From Siphonodentalium dalli (Eukaryota > Mollusca > Scaphopoda > Gadilida > Siphonodentaliidae): DNA of 64,000 bases. Each line of letters begins with the position of its first letter. The first letter of the stretch is position 1. Below the pieces are notes generated by a model. That model was not told where the DNA came from. It saw only the letters and a list, made by a program, of their open reading frames with translations, and searched no databases. The stretch spans positions 194,642,052 to 194,706,051 of the forward strand of contig CP136067.1 of NCBI GenBank assembly GCA_032622095.1, given 5' to 3'. Below, one piece after another: positions 15,001-30,590 of this stretch. The translations under genes were made by a program, and so were the position numbers.

Positions 15001-18000
15001 TAGGACCATTACAGAAGTAACCTGGATATTAGATCTATACCGAATAAAGGGACATTAGGACCATTACAGAAGTAACCAGGATATTAGATCTATACCGAAT
15101 AAAGTGACATTAGGACCATTACAGAAGTAACCTGGATATTAGATCTATACCGAATAAAGTGACATTAGGACCATTACAGAAGTAACCTGGATATTAGATC
15201 TATACCGAATAAAGGGACATTAGGACCATTACAGAAGTAACCTGGATATTAGATCTATACCGAATAAAGTGACATTAGGACGATTACAGAAGTAACCTGG
15301 ATATTAGATATATACCGAATAAAGGGACATTAGGACCATTACAGAAGTAACCTGGATATTAGATCAATACCGAATAAAGTGACATTAGGACCATTACAGA
15401 AGTAACCTGGATATTAGATCTATACCGAATAAAGTGACATTAGGACCATTACAGAAGTAACCTGGATATTAGATCAATACCGAATAAAGGGGACATTAGG
15501 ACCATTACAGAAGTAACCTGGATATTAGATCTATACCGAATAACGGGACATTAGGACCATTACAGAAGTAACCTGGATATTAGATCAATACCGAATAAAG
15601 GGACATTAGGACCATTACAGAAGTAACCTGGATATTAGATCAATACCGAATTAAAGGGACATTAGGACCATTACAGAAGTAACCTGGATATTAGATCTAA
15701 TACCGAATAACGGGACATTAGGACCATTACAGAAGTAACCTGGATATTAGATCTATACCGAATAAAGGGACATTAGGACCATTACAGAAGTAACCTGGAT
15801 ATTAGATCTATACCGAATAAAGTGACATTAGGACCATTACAGAAGTAACCTGGATATTAGATCTATACCGAATAAAGTGACATTAGGACCATTACAGAAG
15901 TAACCTGGATATTAGATCAATACCGAATAACGTGACATTAGGACCATTACAGAAGTAACCTGGATATTAGATCTATACCGAATAAAGTGACATTAGGACC
16001 ATTACAGAAGTAACCTGGATATTAGATCAATACCGAATAACGTGACATTAGGACCATTACAGAAGTAACCTGGATATTAGATCTATACCGAATTAAAGTG
16101 ACATTAGGACCATTACAGAAGTAACCTGGATATTAGATCTATACCGAATAAAGTGACATTAGGACCATTACAGAAGTAACCTGGGTATTAGATCTATACC
16201 GAATAAAGTGACATTAGGACCATTACAGAAGTAACCTGGATATTAGATCTATACCCGAATAAAGTGACATTAGGACCATTACATAAGTAACCTGGATATT
16301 AGATCTATACCGAATAACCTGACATTAGGACCATTACAGAAGTAACCTGGATATTAAGATCTATACCGAATAAAGTGACATTAGGACCATTACAGAAGTA
16401 ACCTGGATATTAGATCTATACCGAATAAAGGGACATTAGGACCATTACAGAAGTAACCTGGATATTAGATCTATACCGAATAACGGGACATTAGGACCAT
16501 TACAGAAGTAACCTGGATATTAGATCAATACCGAATAAAGTGACATTAGGACCATTACAGTAGTAACCTGGATATTAGATCAATACCGAATAAAGTGACA
16601 TTAGGACCATTACAGAAGTAACCTGGATATTAGATCTATACCGAATAAAGGGACATTAGGACCATTACAGAAGTAACCTGGATATTAGATCTATACCGAA
16701 TAAAGTGACATTAGGACCATTACAGAAGTAACCTGGATATTAGATCAATACCGAATAAAGGGACATTAGGACCATTACAGAAGTAACCTGGATATTAGAT
16801 CTATACCGAATAGCGGGACATTAGGACCATTACAGAAGTAACCTGGATATTAGATCTATACCGAATAAAGTGACATTAGGACCATTACAGAAGTAACCTG
16901 GATATTAGATCTATACCGAATAAAGTGACATTAGGACCATTACAGAAGTAACCTGGATATTAGATATATACCGAATAAAGTGACATTAGGACCATTACAG
17001 AAGTAACCAGGATATTAGATCAATACCGAATAAAGTGACATTAGGACCATTACATAAGTAACCTGGATATTAGATATATACCGAATAAAGTGACATTAGG
17101 ACCATTACAGAAGTAACCAGGATATTAGATCAATACCGAATAAAGTGACATTAGGACCATTACAGAAGTAACCTGGATATTAGATCTATACCGAATAAAG
17201 TGACATTAGGACCATTACAGAAGTAACCTGGATATTAGATCAATACCGAATAAAGGGACATTAGGACCATTACAGAAGTAACCTGGATATTAGATCTATA
17301 CCGAATAAAGTGACATTAGGACCATTACAGAAGTAACCTGGATATTAGATCTATACCGAATAAAGGGACATTAGGACCATTACAGAAGTAACCTGGATAT
17401 TAGATCTATACCGAATAAAGTGACATTAGGACCATTACAGAAGTAACCTGGATATTAGATCTATACCGAATAAAGTGACATTAGGACCATTACAGAAGTA
17501 ACCTGGATATTAGATCTATACCGAATAAAGGGACATTAGGACCATTACAGAAGTAACCTGGATATTAGATCTATACCGAATAAAGGGACATTAGGACCAT
17601 TACAGAAGTAACCTGGATATTAGATCTATACCGAATAAAGTGACATTAGGACCATTACTGAAGTAACCTGGATATTAGATCTATACCGAATAAAGTGACA
17701 TTAGGACCATTACAGAAGTAACCTGGATATTAGATCTATACCGAATAAAGAGACATTAGGACCATTACTGAAGTAACCTGGATATTAGATCTATACCGAA
17801 TAAAGTGACATTAGGACCATTACAGAAGTAACCTGGATATTAGATCAATACCGAATAAAGTGACATTAGGACCATTACAGAAGTAACCTGGATATTAGAT
17901 CTATACCGAATAAAGTGACATTAGGACCATTACAGCAGTAACCTGGATATTAGATCAATACCGAATAAAGTGACATTAGGACCATTACAGAAGTAACCTG

Positions 18001-21000
18001 GATATTAGATCTATACCGAATAAAGTGACATTAGGACCATTACAGAAGTAACCTGGATATTAGATCAATACCGAATAAAGTGACATTAGGACCATTACAG
18101 AAGTAACCTGGATATTAGATCTATACCGAATAAAGAGACATTAGGACCATTACATAAGTAACCTGGATATTAGATCTATACCGAATAAAGTGACATTAGG
18201 ACCATTACAGAAGTAACCTGGATATTAGATCAATACCGAATAAAGTGACATTAGGACCATTACAGAAGTAACCTGGATATTAGATCTATACCGAATAAAG
18301 TGACATTAGGACCATTACAGCAGTAACCTGGATATTAGATCAATACCGAATAAAGTGACATTAGGACCATTACAGAAGTAACCTGGATATTAGATCTATA
18401 CCGAATAAAGTGACATTAGGACCATTACAGAAGTAACCTGGATATTAGATCAATACCGAATAAAGTGACATTAGGACCATTACAGAAGTAACCTGGATAT
18501 TAGATCTATACCGAATAAAGTGACATTAGGACCATTACAGCAGTAACCTGGATATTAGATCAATACCGAATAAAGGGACATTAGGACCATTACAGAAGTA
18601 ACCTGGATATTAGATCAATACCGAATAACGGGACATTAGGACCATTACAGAAGTAACCTGGATATTAGATCAATACCGAATAAAGGGACATTAGGACCAT
18701 TACAGAAGTAACCTGGATATTAGATCTATACCGAATAAAGTGACATTAGGACCATTACAGAAGTAACCTGGATATTAGATCTATACCTAATAAAGTGACA
18801 TTAGGACCATTACAGAAGTAACCTGGATATTAGATCTATACCGAATAAAGTGACATTAGGACCATTACAGAAGTAACCTGGATATTAGATATATACCGAA
18901 TAAAGGGACATTAGGACCATTACAGAAGTAACCTGGATATTAGATATATACCGAATAAAGGGACATTAGGACCATTACAGAAGTAACCTGGATATTAGAT
19001 CTATACCGAATAAAGTGACATTAGGACCATTACAGAAGTAACCTGGATATTAGATATATACCGAATAAAGGGACATTAGGACCATTACAGAAGTAACCTG
19101 GATATTAGATCTATACCGAATAAAGTGACATTAGGACCATTACAGAAGTAACCTGGATATTAGATATATACCGAATAACGGGACATTAGGACCATTACAG
19201 AAGTAACCTGGATATTAGATCTATACCGAATAAAGTGACATTAGGACCATTACATAAGTAACCTGGATATTAGATCTATACCGAATAAAGTGACATTAGG
19301 ACCATTACAGAAGTAACCTGGATATTAGATCTATACCGAATAACGGGACATTAGGACCATTACAGAAGTAACCTGGATATTAGATCTATACCGAATAAAG
19401 GGACATTAGGACCATTACATAAGTAACCTGGATATTAGATCTATACCGAATAAAGTGACATTAGGACCATTACAGAAGTAACCTGGATATTAGATCTATA
19501 CCGAATAAAGTGACATTAGGACCATTACAGAAGTAACCTGGATATTAGATATATACCGAATAAAGTGACATTAGGACCATTACAGAAGTAACCTGGATAT
19601 TAGATCAATACCGAATAAAGTGACATTAGGACCATTACAGAAGTAACCTGGATATTAGATCTATACCGAATAAAGGGACATTAGGACCATTACAGAAGTA
19701 ACCTGGATATTAGATCTATACCGAATAAAGTGACATTAGGACCATTACAGAAGTAACCTGGATATTAGATCTATACCGAATAACGTGACATTAGGACCAT
19801 TACAGAAGTAACCTGGATATTAGATCTATACCGAATAAAGTGACATTAGGACCATTACAGAAGTAACCTGTATATTAGATCTATACCGAATAAAGTGACA
19901 TTAGGACCATTACAGAAGTAACCTGGATATTAGATATACCGAATAAAGGGACATTAGGACCATTACAGAAGTAACCTGGATATTAGATCTATACCGAATA
20001 AAGGGACATTAGGACGATTACAGAAGTAACCTGGATATTAGATATATACCGAATAAAGTGACATTAGGACCATTACAGAAGTAACCTGGATATTAGATCT
20101 ATACCGAATAAAGTGACATTAGGACCATTACATAAGTAACCTGGATATTAGATCTATACCGAATAAAGTGACATTAGGACCATTACATAAGTAACCTGGA
20201 TATTAGATCTATACCGAATAAAGTGACATTAGGACCATTACAGAAGTAACCTGGATATTAGATCTATACCGAATAAAGGGACATTAGGACCATTACAGAA
20301 GTAACCTGGATATTAGATATATACCGAATAAAGGGACATTAGGACCATTACAGAAGTAACCTGGATATTAGATCTATACCGAATAACGGGACATTAGGAC
20401 CATTACAGAAGTAACCTGGATATTAGATCTATACCGAATAAAGTGACATTAGGACGATTACTGAAGTAACCTGGATATTAGATCTATACAGAATAAAGGG
20501 ACATTAGGACCATTACAGAAGTAACCTGGATATTAGATATATACCGAATAAAGGGACATTAGGACCATTACAGAAGTAACCTGGATATTAGATCAATACC
20601 GAATAACATGACATTAGGACCATTACAGAAGTAACCTGGATATTAGATATATACCGAATAAAGTGACATTAGGACCATTACAGAAGTAACCTGGATATTA
20701 GATATATACCGAATAAAGGGACATTAGGACCATTACAGAAGTAACCTGGATATTAGATCAATACCGAATAACATGACATTAGGACCATTACTGAAGTAAC
20801 CTGGATATTAGATATATACCGAATAAAGAGACATTAGGACGATTACAGAAGTAACCTGGATATTAGATATATACTGAATAACCTGACATTAGGACCATTA
20901 CAGAAGTAACCTGGATATTAGATCAATACCGAATAACATGACATTAGGACCATTACAGAAGTAACCTGGATATTAGATCTATACCGAATAAAGTGACATT

Positions 21001-24000
21001 AGGACCATTACAGAAGTAACCTGGATATTAGATCTATACCGAATAAAGTGACATTAGGACGATTACTGAAGTAACCTGGATATTAGATCTATACCGAATA
21101 AAGGGACATTAGGACCATTACAGAAGTAACCTGGATATTAGATATATACCGAATAAAGTGACATTAGGACGATTACAGAAGTAACCTGGATATTAGATCT
21201 ATACCGAATAAAGGGACATTAGGACCATTACAGAAGTAACCTGGATATTAGATCTATACCGAATAAAGTGACATTAGGACCATTACAGAAGTAACCTATA
21301 TTAGATCTATACCGAATAACGGGACATTAGGACCATTACAGAAGTAACCTGGATATTAGATCTATACCGAATAACGGGACATTAGGACCATTACAGAAGT
21401 AACCTGGATATTAGATCAATACCGAATAAAGGGACATTAGGACCATTACAGAAGTAACCTGGATATTAGATCAATACCGAATAAAGTGACATTAGGACCA
21501 TTACAGAAGTAACCTGGATATTAGATCTATACCGAATAAAGGGACATTAGGACCATTACAGAAGTAACCTGGATATTAGATCAATACCGAATAAAGTGAC
21601 ATTAGGACCATTACAGAAGTAACCTGGATATTAGATCTATACCGAATAACATGACATTAGGACGATTACAGAAGTAACCTGGATATTAGATCTATACCGA
21701 ATAAAGTGACATTAGGACCATTACAGAAGTAACCTGGATATTAGATCAATACCGAATAAAGTGACATTAGGACCATTACAGAAGTAATCTGGATATTAGA
21801 TCAATACCGAATAACCTGACATTAGGACCATTACAGAAGTAACCTGGATATTAGATATATACCGAATAAAGTGACATTAGGACCATTACAGAAGTAACCT
21901 GGATATTAGATATATACCGAATAAAGGGACATTAGGACCATTACAGAAGTAACCTGGATATTAGATCAATACCGAATAAAGGGACATTAGGACGATTACA
22001 GAAGTAACCTGGATATTAGATCTATACCGAATAAAGTGACATTAGGACCATTACTGAAGTAACCTGGATATTAGATCAATACCGAATAAAGGGACATTAG
22101 GACCATTACAGAAGTAACCTGGATATTAGATCAATACCGAATAAAGTGACATTAGGACGATTACAGAAGTAACCTGGATATTAGATCTATACCGAATAAA
22201 GTGACATTAGGACCATTACAGAAGTAACCAGGATATTAGATCTATACCGAATAAAGTGACATTAGGACCATTACAGAAGTAACCTGGATATTAGATCTAT
22301 ACCGAATAAAGTGACATTAGGACGATTACAGAAGTAACCTGGATATTAGATCTATACCGAATAAAGTGACATTAGGACCATTACAGAAGTAACCTGGATA
22401 TTAGATCTATACCGAATAAAGTGACATTAGGACCATTACTGAAGTAACCTGGATATTAGATCAATACCGAATAACGGGACATTAGGACCATTACAGAAGT
22501 AACCTGGATATTAGATCTATACCGAATAACGGGACATTAGGACCATTACAGAAGTAACCTGGATATTAGATCTATACCGAATAAAGGGACATTAGGACCA
22601 TTACAGAAGTAACCTGGATATTATATCTATACCGAATAACGGGACATTAGGACCATTACAGAAGTAACCTGGATATTATATCTATACCGAATAACGGGAC
22701 ATTAGGACCATTACATAAGTAACCTGGATATTAGATCTATACCGAATAAAGGGACATTAGGACCATTACAGAAGTAACCTGGATATTAGATCTATACCGA
22801 ATAAAGGGACATTAGGACCATTACAGAAGTAACCTGGATATTAGATCTATACCGAATAAAGGGACATTAGGACCATTACAGAAGTAACCTGGATATTAGA
22901 TCTATACCGAATAAAGGGACATTAGAACCATTACAGAAGTACCCTGGATATTAGATCTATACCGAATAACGGGACATTAGGACCATTACAGAAGTAACCT
23001 CGATATTAGATCAATACCGAATAAAGGGACATTAGGACCATTACAGAAGTAACCTGGATATTAGATCTATACCGAATAAAGTGACATTAGGACCATTACA
23101 GAAGTAACCTGGATATTAGATCTATACCGAATAAAGGGACATTAGGACCATTACAGAAGTAACCTGGATATTAGATCTATACCGAATAAAGGGACATTAG
23201 GACCATTACAGAAGTAACCTGGATATTAGATCTATACCGAATAACATGACATTAGGACCATTACAGAAGTAACCTGGATATTAGATCAATACCGAATAAA
23301 GTGACATTAGGACCATTACAGAAGTAACCTGGATATTAGATCTATACCGAATAAAGGGACATTAGGACCATTACAGAAGTAACCTGGATATTAGATCAAT
23401 ACCGAATAACGGGACATTAGGACCATTACAGAAGTAACCTGGATATTAGATCAATACCGAATAAAGTGACATTAGGACCATTACAGAAGTAACCTGGATA
23501 TTAGATCTATACCGAATACAGTGACATTAGGACCATTACAGAAGTAACCTGGATATTAGATCTATACCGAATAACATGACATTAGGACCATTACAGAAGT
23601 AACCTGGATATTAGATCTATACCGAATAAAGTGACATTAGGACCATTACAGAAGTAACCTGGATATTAGATCTATACCGAATAAAGTGACATTAGGACCA
23701 TTACAGAAGTAACCTGGATATTAGATCTATACCGAATAAAGAGACATTAGGACCATTACAGAAGTAACCTGGATATTAGATCTATACCGAATAACGTGAC
23801 ATTAGGACCATTACAGAAGTAACCTGGATATTAGATCAATACCGAATAAAGTGACATTAGGACCATTACAGAAGTAACCTGGATATTAGATCTATACCGA
23901 ATAAAGGGACATTAGGACCATTACAGAAGTAACCTGGATATTAGATATACCGAATAAAGGGACATTAGGACCATTACTGAAGTAACCTGGATATTAGATC

Positions 24001-27000
24001 TATACCGAATAAAGTGACATTAGGACCATTACATAAGTAACCTGGATATTAGATCAATACCGAATAACCTGACATTAGGACCATTACAGAAGTAACCTGG
24101 ATATTAGATCTATACCGAATAAAGTGACATTAGGACCATTACAGAAGTAACCTGGATATTAGATATATACCGAATAAAGTGACATTAGGACCATTACATA
24201 AGTAACCTGGATATTAGATCTATACCGAATAACCTGACATTAGGACCATTACAGAAGTAACCTGGATATTAGATCAATACCGAATAAAGTGACATTAGGA
24301 CCATTACAGAAGTAACCTGGATATTAGATCTATACCGAATAAAGTGACATTAGGACCATTACAGAAGTAACCTGGATATTAGATCTATACCGAATAAAGG
24401 GACATTAGGACCATTACATAAGTAACCTGGATATTAGATATATACCGAATAAAGTGACATTAGGACCATTACTGAAGTAACCTGGATATTAGATCTATAC
24501 CGAATAAAGTGACATTAGGACCATTACATAAGTAACCTGGATATTAGATATATACCGAATAAAGTGACATTAGGACCATTACAGAAGTAACCTGGATATT
24601 AGATCAATACCGAATAACCTGACATTAGGACCATTACAGAAGTAACCTGGATATTAGATATATACCGAATAAAGTGACATTAGGACCATTACAGAAGTAA
24701 CCTGGATATTAGATATATACCGAATAAAGGGACATTAGGACCATTACAGAAGTAACCTGGATATTAGATCTATACCGAATAAAGTGACATTAGGACCATT
24801 ACTGAAGTAACCTGGATATTAGATCAATACCGAATAAAGAGACATTAGGACCATTACAGAAGTAACCTGGATATTAGATATATACCGAATAAAGGGACAT
24901 TAGGACCATTACAGAAGTAACCTGGATATTAGATCTATACCGAATAAAGTGACATTAGGACCATTACAGAAGTAACCTCGATATTAGATCTATACCGAAT
25001 AAAGGGACATTAGGACCATTACAGAAGTAACCTGGATATTAGATCTATACCGAATAAAGTGACATTAGGACGATTACAGAAGTAACCTGGATATTAGATA
25101 TATACCGAATAAAGTGACATTAGGACCATTACATAAGTAACCTGGATATTAGATCTATACCGAATAAAGTGACATTAGGACCATTACATAAGTAACCTGG
25201 ATATTAGATCTATACCGAATAAAGTGACATTAGGACCATTACAGAAGTAACCTGGATATTAGATCTATACCGAATAAAGTGACATTAGGACCATTACAGA
25301 AGTAACCTGGATATTAGATCTATACCGAATAAAGGGACATTAGGACCATTACAGAAGTAACCTGGATATTAGATCAATACCGAATAAAGGGACATTAGGA
25401 CCATTACAGAAGTAACCTGGATATTAGATCAATACCGAATAAAGGGACATTAGGACCATTACAGAAGTAACCTGGATATTAGATCTATACCGAATAAAGT
25501 GACATTAGGACCATTACAGAAGTAACCTGGATATTAGATCAATACCGAATAAAGGGACATTAGGACCATTACAGAAGTAACCTGGATATTAGATCAATAC
25601 CGAATAAAGGGACATTAGACCATTACAGAAGTAACCTGGATATTAGATCTATACCGAATAAAGTGACATTAGGACCATTACAGAAGTAACCTGGATATTA
25701 GATCAATACCGAATAAAGGGACATTAGGACCATTACAGAAGTAAACCTGGATATTAGATCTATACCGAATAAAGTGACATTAGGACCATTACAGAAGTAA
25801 CCTGGATATTAGATCTATACCGAATAAAGGGACATTAGGACCATTACAGAAGTAACCTGGATATTAGATCTATACCGAATAAAGTGACATTAGGACCATT
25901 ACAGAAGTAACCTGGATATTAGATCTATACCGAATAAAGTGACATTAGGACCATTACAGAAGTAACCTGGATATTAGATCTATACCGAATAACGGGACAT
26001 TAGGACCATTACAGAAGTAACCTGGATATTAGATCTATACCGAATAAAGTGACATTAGGACCATTACAGAAGTAACCTGGATATTAGATCAATACCGAAT
26101 AAAGTGACATTAGGACCATTACAGAAGTAACCTGGATATTAGATCTATACCGAATAAAGGGACATTAGGACCATTACAGAAGTAACCTGGATATTAGATA
26201 TACCGAATAAAGTGACATTAGGACCATTACAGAAGTAACCTGGATATTAGATCTATACCGAATAAAGTGACATTAGGACCATTACAGAAGTAACCTGGAT
26301 ATTAGATCTATACCGAATAAAGTGACATTAGGACCATTACAGAAGTAACCTGGATTATTAGATCAATACCGAATAAAGTGACATTAGGACCATTACAGAA
26401 GTAACCTGGATATTAGATCTATACCGAATAAAGTGACATTAGGACCATTACAGAAGTAACCTGGATATTAGATCAATACCGAATAAAGTGACATTAGGAC
26501 CATTACAGAAGTAACCTGGATATTAGATCTATACCGAATAAAGTGACATTAGGGACCATTACAGAAGTAACCTGGATATTAGATCTATACCGAATAACGG
26601 GACATTAGGACCATTACAGAAGTAACCTGGATATTAGGTCAATACCGAATAAAGTGACATTAGGACCATTACAGCAGTAACCTGGATATTAGATCTATAC
26701 CGAATAACGGGACATTAGGACCATTACAGAAGTAACCTGGATATTAGATCTATACCGAATAACGGGACATTAGGACCATTACATAAGTAACCTGGATATT
26801 AGATCTATACCGAATAACGGGACATTAGGACCATTACAGAAGTAACCTGGATATTAGATCTATAACGAATAAAGGGACATTAGGACCATTACATAAGTAA
26901 CCTGGATATTAGATCTATACCGAATAAAGGGACATTAGGACCATTACATAAGTAACCTGGATATTAGATCTATACCGAATAAAGGGACATTAGGACCATT

Positions 27001-30000
27001 ACAGAAGTAACCTGGATATTAGATCTATAACGAATAAAGGGACATTAGGACCATTACATAAGTAACCTGGATATTAGATCTATACCGAATAAAGGGACAT
27101 TAGGACCATTACAGAAGTAACCTGGATATTAGATATATACCGAATAAAGGGACATTAGGACCATTACAGAAGTAACCTGGATATTAGATCAATACCGAAT
27201 AAAGTGACATTAGGACCATTACAGAAGTAACCTGGATATTAGATCTATACCGAATAACGGGACATTAGGACCATTACAGAAGTAACCTGGATATTAGATC
27301 AATACCGAATAAAGAGACATTAGGACCATTACAGAAGTAACCTGGATATTAGATCTATACCGAATAAAGTGACATTAGGACCATTACAGAAGTAACCTGG
27401 ATATTAGATCTATACCGAATAACGGGACATTAGGACCATTACAGAAGTAACCTGGATATTAGATCTATACCGAATAAAGGGACATTAGGACCATTACAGA
27501 AGTAACCTGGATATTAGATCAATACCGAATAAAGTGACATTAGGACCATTACAGAAGTAACCTGGATATTAGATCTATACCGAATAAAGTGACATTAGGA
27601 CCATTACAGAAGTAACCTGGATATTAGATCTATACCGAATAAAGTGACATTAGGACCATTACAGAAGTAACCTGGATATTAGATATACCGAATAAAGGGA
27701 CAATAGGACCATTACAGAAGTAACCTGGATATTAGATCTATACCGAATAAAGGGACATTAGGACCATTACAGAAGTAACCTGGATATTAGATCTATACCG
27801 AATAAAGTGACATTAGGACCATTACAGAAGTAACCTGGATATTAGATATACCGAATAAAGGGACATTAGGACCATTACAGAAGTAACCTGGATATTAGAT
27901 CAATACCGAATAACCTGACATTAGGACCATTACAGAAGTAACCTGGATATTAGATCTATACCGAATAAAGGGACATTAGGACCATTACAGAAGTAACCTC
28001 GATATTAGATATATACCGAATAAAGGGACATTAGGACCATTACAGAAGTCACCTGGATATTAGATCTATACCGAATAACGGGACATTAGGACCATTACAG
28101 AAGTAACCTGGATATTAGATCAATACCGAATAAAGGGACATTAGGACCATTACAGAAGTAACCTGGATATTAGATCTATACCGAATAAAGTGACATTAGG
28201 ACCATTACAGAAGTAACCTGGATATTAGATCTATACCGAATAAAGTGACATTAGGACCATTACAGAAGTAACCTGGATATTAGATCTATACCGAATAAAG
28301 GGACATTAGGACCATTACAGAAGTAACCTGGATATTAGATCTATACCGAATAAAGGGACATTAGGACCATTACAGAAGTAACCTGGATATTAGATCAATA
28401 CCGAATAACCTGACATTAGGACCATTACAGAAGTAACCTGGATATTAGATCAATACCGAATAAAGGGACATTAGGACCATTACAGAAGTCACCTGGATAT
28501 TAGATCTATACCGAATAACGGGACATTAGGACCATTACAGAAGTAACCTGGATATTAGATCAATACCGAATAAAGGGACATTAGGACCATTACAGAAGTA
28601 ACCTGGATATTAGATCTATACCGAATAAAGTGACATTAGGACCATTACAGAAGTAACCTCGATATTAGATCAATACCGAATAAAGGGACATTAGGACCAT
28701 TACAGAAGTAACCTGGATATTAGATCTATACCGAATAACGTGACATTAGGACCATTATAGAAGTAACCTGGATATTAGATCTATACCGAATAAAGTGACA
28801 TTAGGACCATTACAGAAGTAACCTCGATATTAGATCAATACCGAATAAAGGGACATTAGGACCATTACAGAAGTAACCTGGATATTAGATCTATACCGAA
28901 TAAAGGGACATTAGGACCATTACAGAAGTAACCTGGATATTAGATCTATACCGAATAAAGGGACATTAGGACCATTACAGAAGTAACCTGGATATTAGAT
29001 CAATACCGAATAAAGGGACATTAGGACCATTACAGAAGTAACCAGGATATTAGATCTATACCGAATAAAGTGACATTAGGACCATTACAGAAGTAACCAG
29101 GATATTAGATCTATACCGAATAAAGTGACATTAGGACCATTACAGAAGTAACCTGGATATTAGATCTATACCGAATAAAGGGACATTAGGACCATACAGA
29201 AGTAACCTGGATATTAGATCTATACCGAATAAAGTGACATTAGGACCATTACAGAAGTAACCTGGATATTAGATCTATACCAAATAAAGTGACATTAGGA
29301 CCATTACAGAAGTAACCTGGATATTAGATCTATACCGAATAACGTGACATTAGGACCATTATAGAAGTAACCTGGATATTAGATCTATACCGAATAACGT
29401 GACATTAGGACCATTACAGAAGTAACCTGGATATTAGATCTATACCGAATAAAGTGACATTAGGACCATTACAGAAGTAACCTGGATATTAGATCTATAC
29501 CGAATAAAGTGACATTAGGACCATTACATAAGTAACCTGGATATTAGATCAATACCGAATAAAGTGACATTAGGACCATTACAGAAGTAACCTGGATATT
29601 AGATCAATACCGAATAAAGGGACATTAGGACCATTACAGAAGTAACCTGGATATTAGATCAATACCGAATAAAGTGACATTAGGACCATTACAGAAGTAA
29701 CCTGGATATTAGATCTATACCGAATAAAGGGACATTAGGACCATTACAGAAGTAACCTGGATATTAGATCTATACCGAATAAAGAGACATTAGGACCATT
29801 ACAGAAGTAACCTGGATATTAGATCTATACCGAATAAAGGGACATTAGGACCATTACAGAAGTAACCTGGATATTAGATCAATACCGAATAAAGGACATT
29901 AGGATCATTACAGAAGTAACCTGGATATTAGATCTATACCTAATAAAGTGACATTAGGACCATTACAGAAGTAACCTGGATATTAGATCTATACCGAATA

Positions 30001-30590
30001 AAGTGACATTAGGACCATTACAGAAGTAACCTGGATATTAGATCTATACCGAATAAAGTGACATTAGGACCATTACAGAAGTAACCTGGATATTAGATCT
30101 ATACCGAATAAAGGGACATTAGGACGATTACAGAAGTAACCTGGATATTAGATCAATACCGAATAACGGGACATTAGGACCATTACATAAGTAACCTGGA
30201 TATTAGATCTATACCGAATAAAGGGACATTAGGACCATTACAGAAGTAACCTGGATATTAGATCTATACCGAATAAAGTGACATTAGGACCATTACAGAA
30301 GTAACCTGGATATTAGATCTATACCGAATAAAGTGACATTAGGACCATTACAGAAGTAACCTGGATATTAGATCTATACCGAATAAAGTGACATTAGGAC
30401 CATTACAGAAGTAACCTGGATATTAGATCTATACCGAATAAAGGGACATTAGGACGATTACAGAAGTAACCTGGATATTAGATCTATACCGAATAAAGTG
30501 ACATTAGGACCATTACAGAAGTAACCTGGATATTAGATCTATACCGAATAACGGGACATTAGGACCATTACAGAAGTAACCTGGATATTA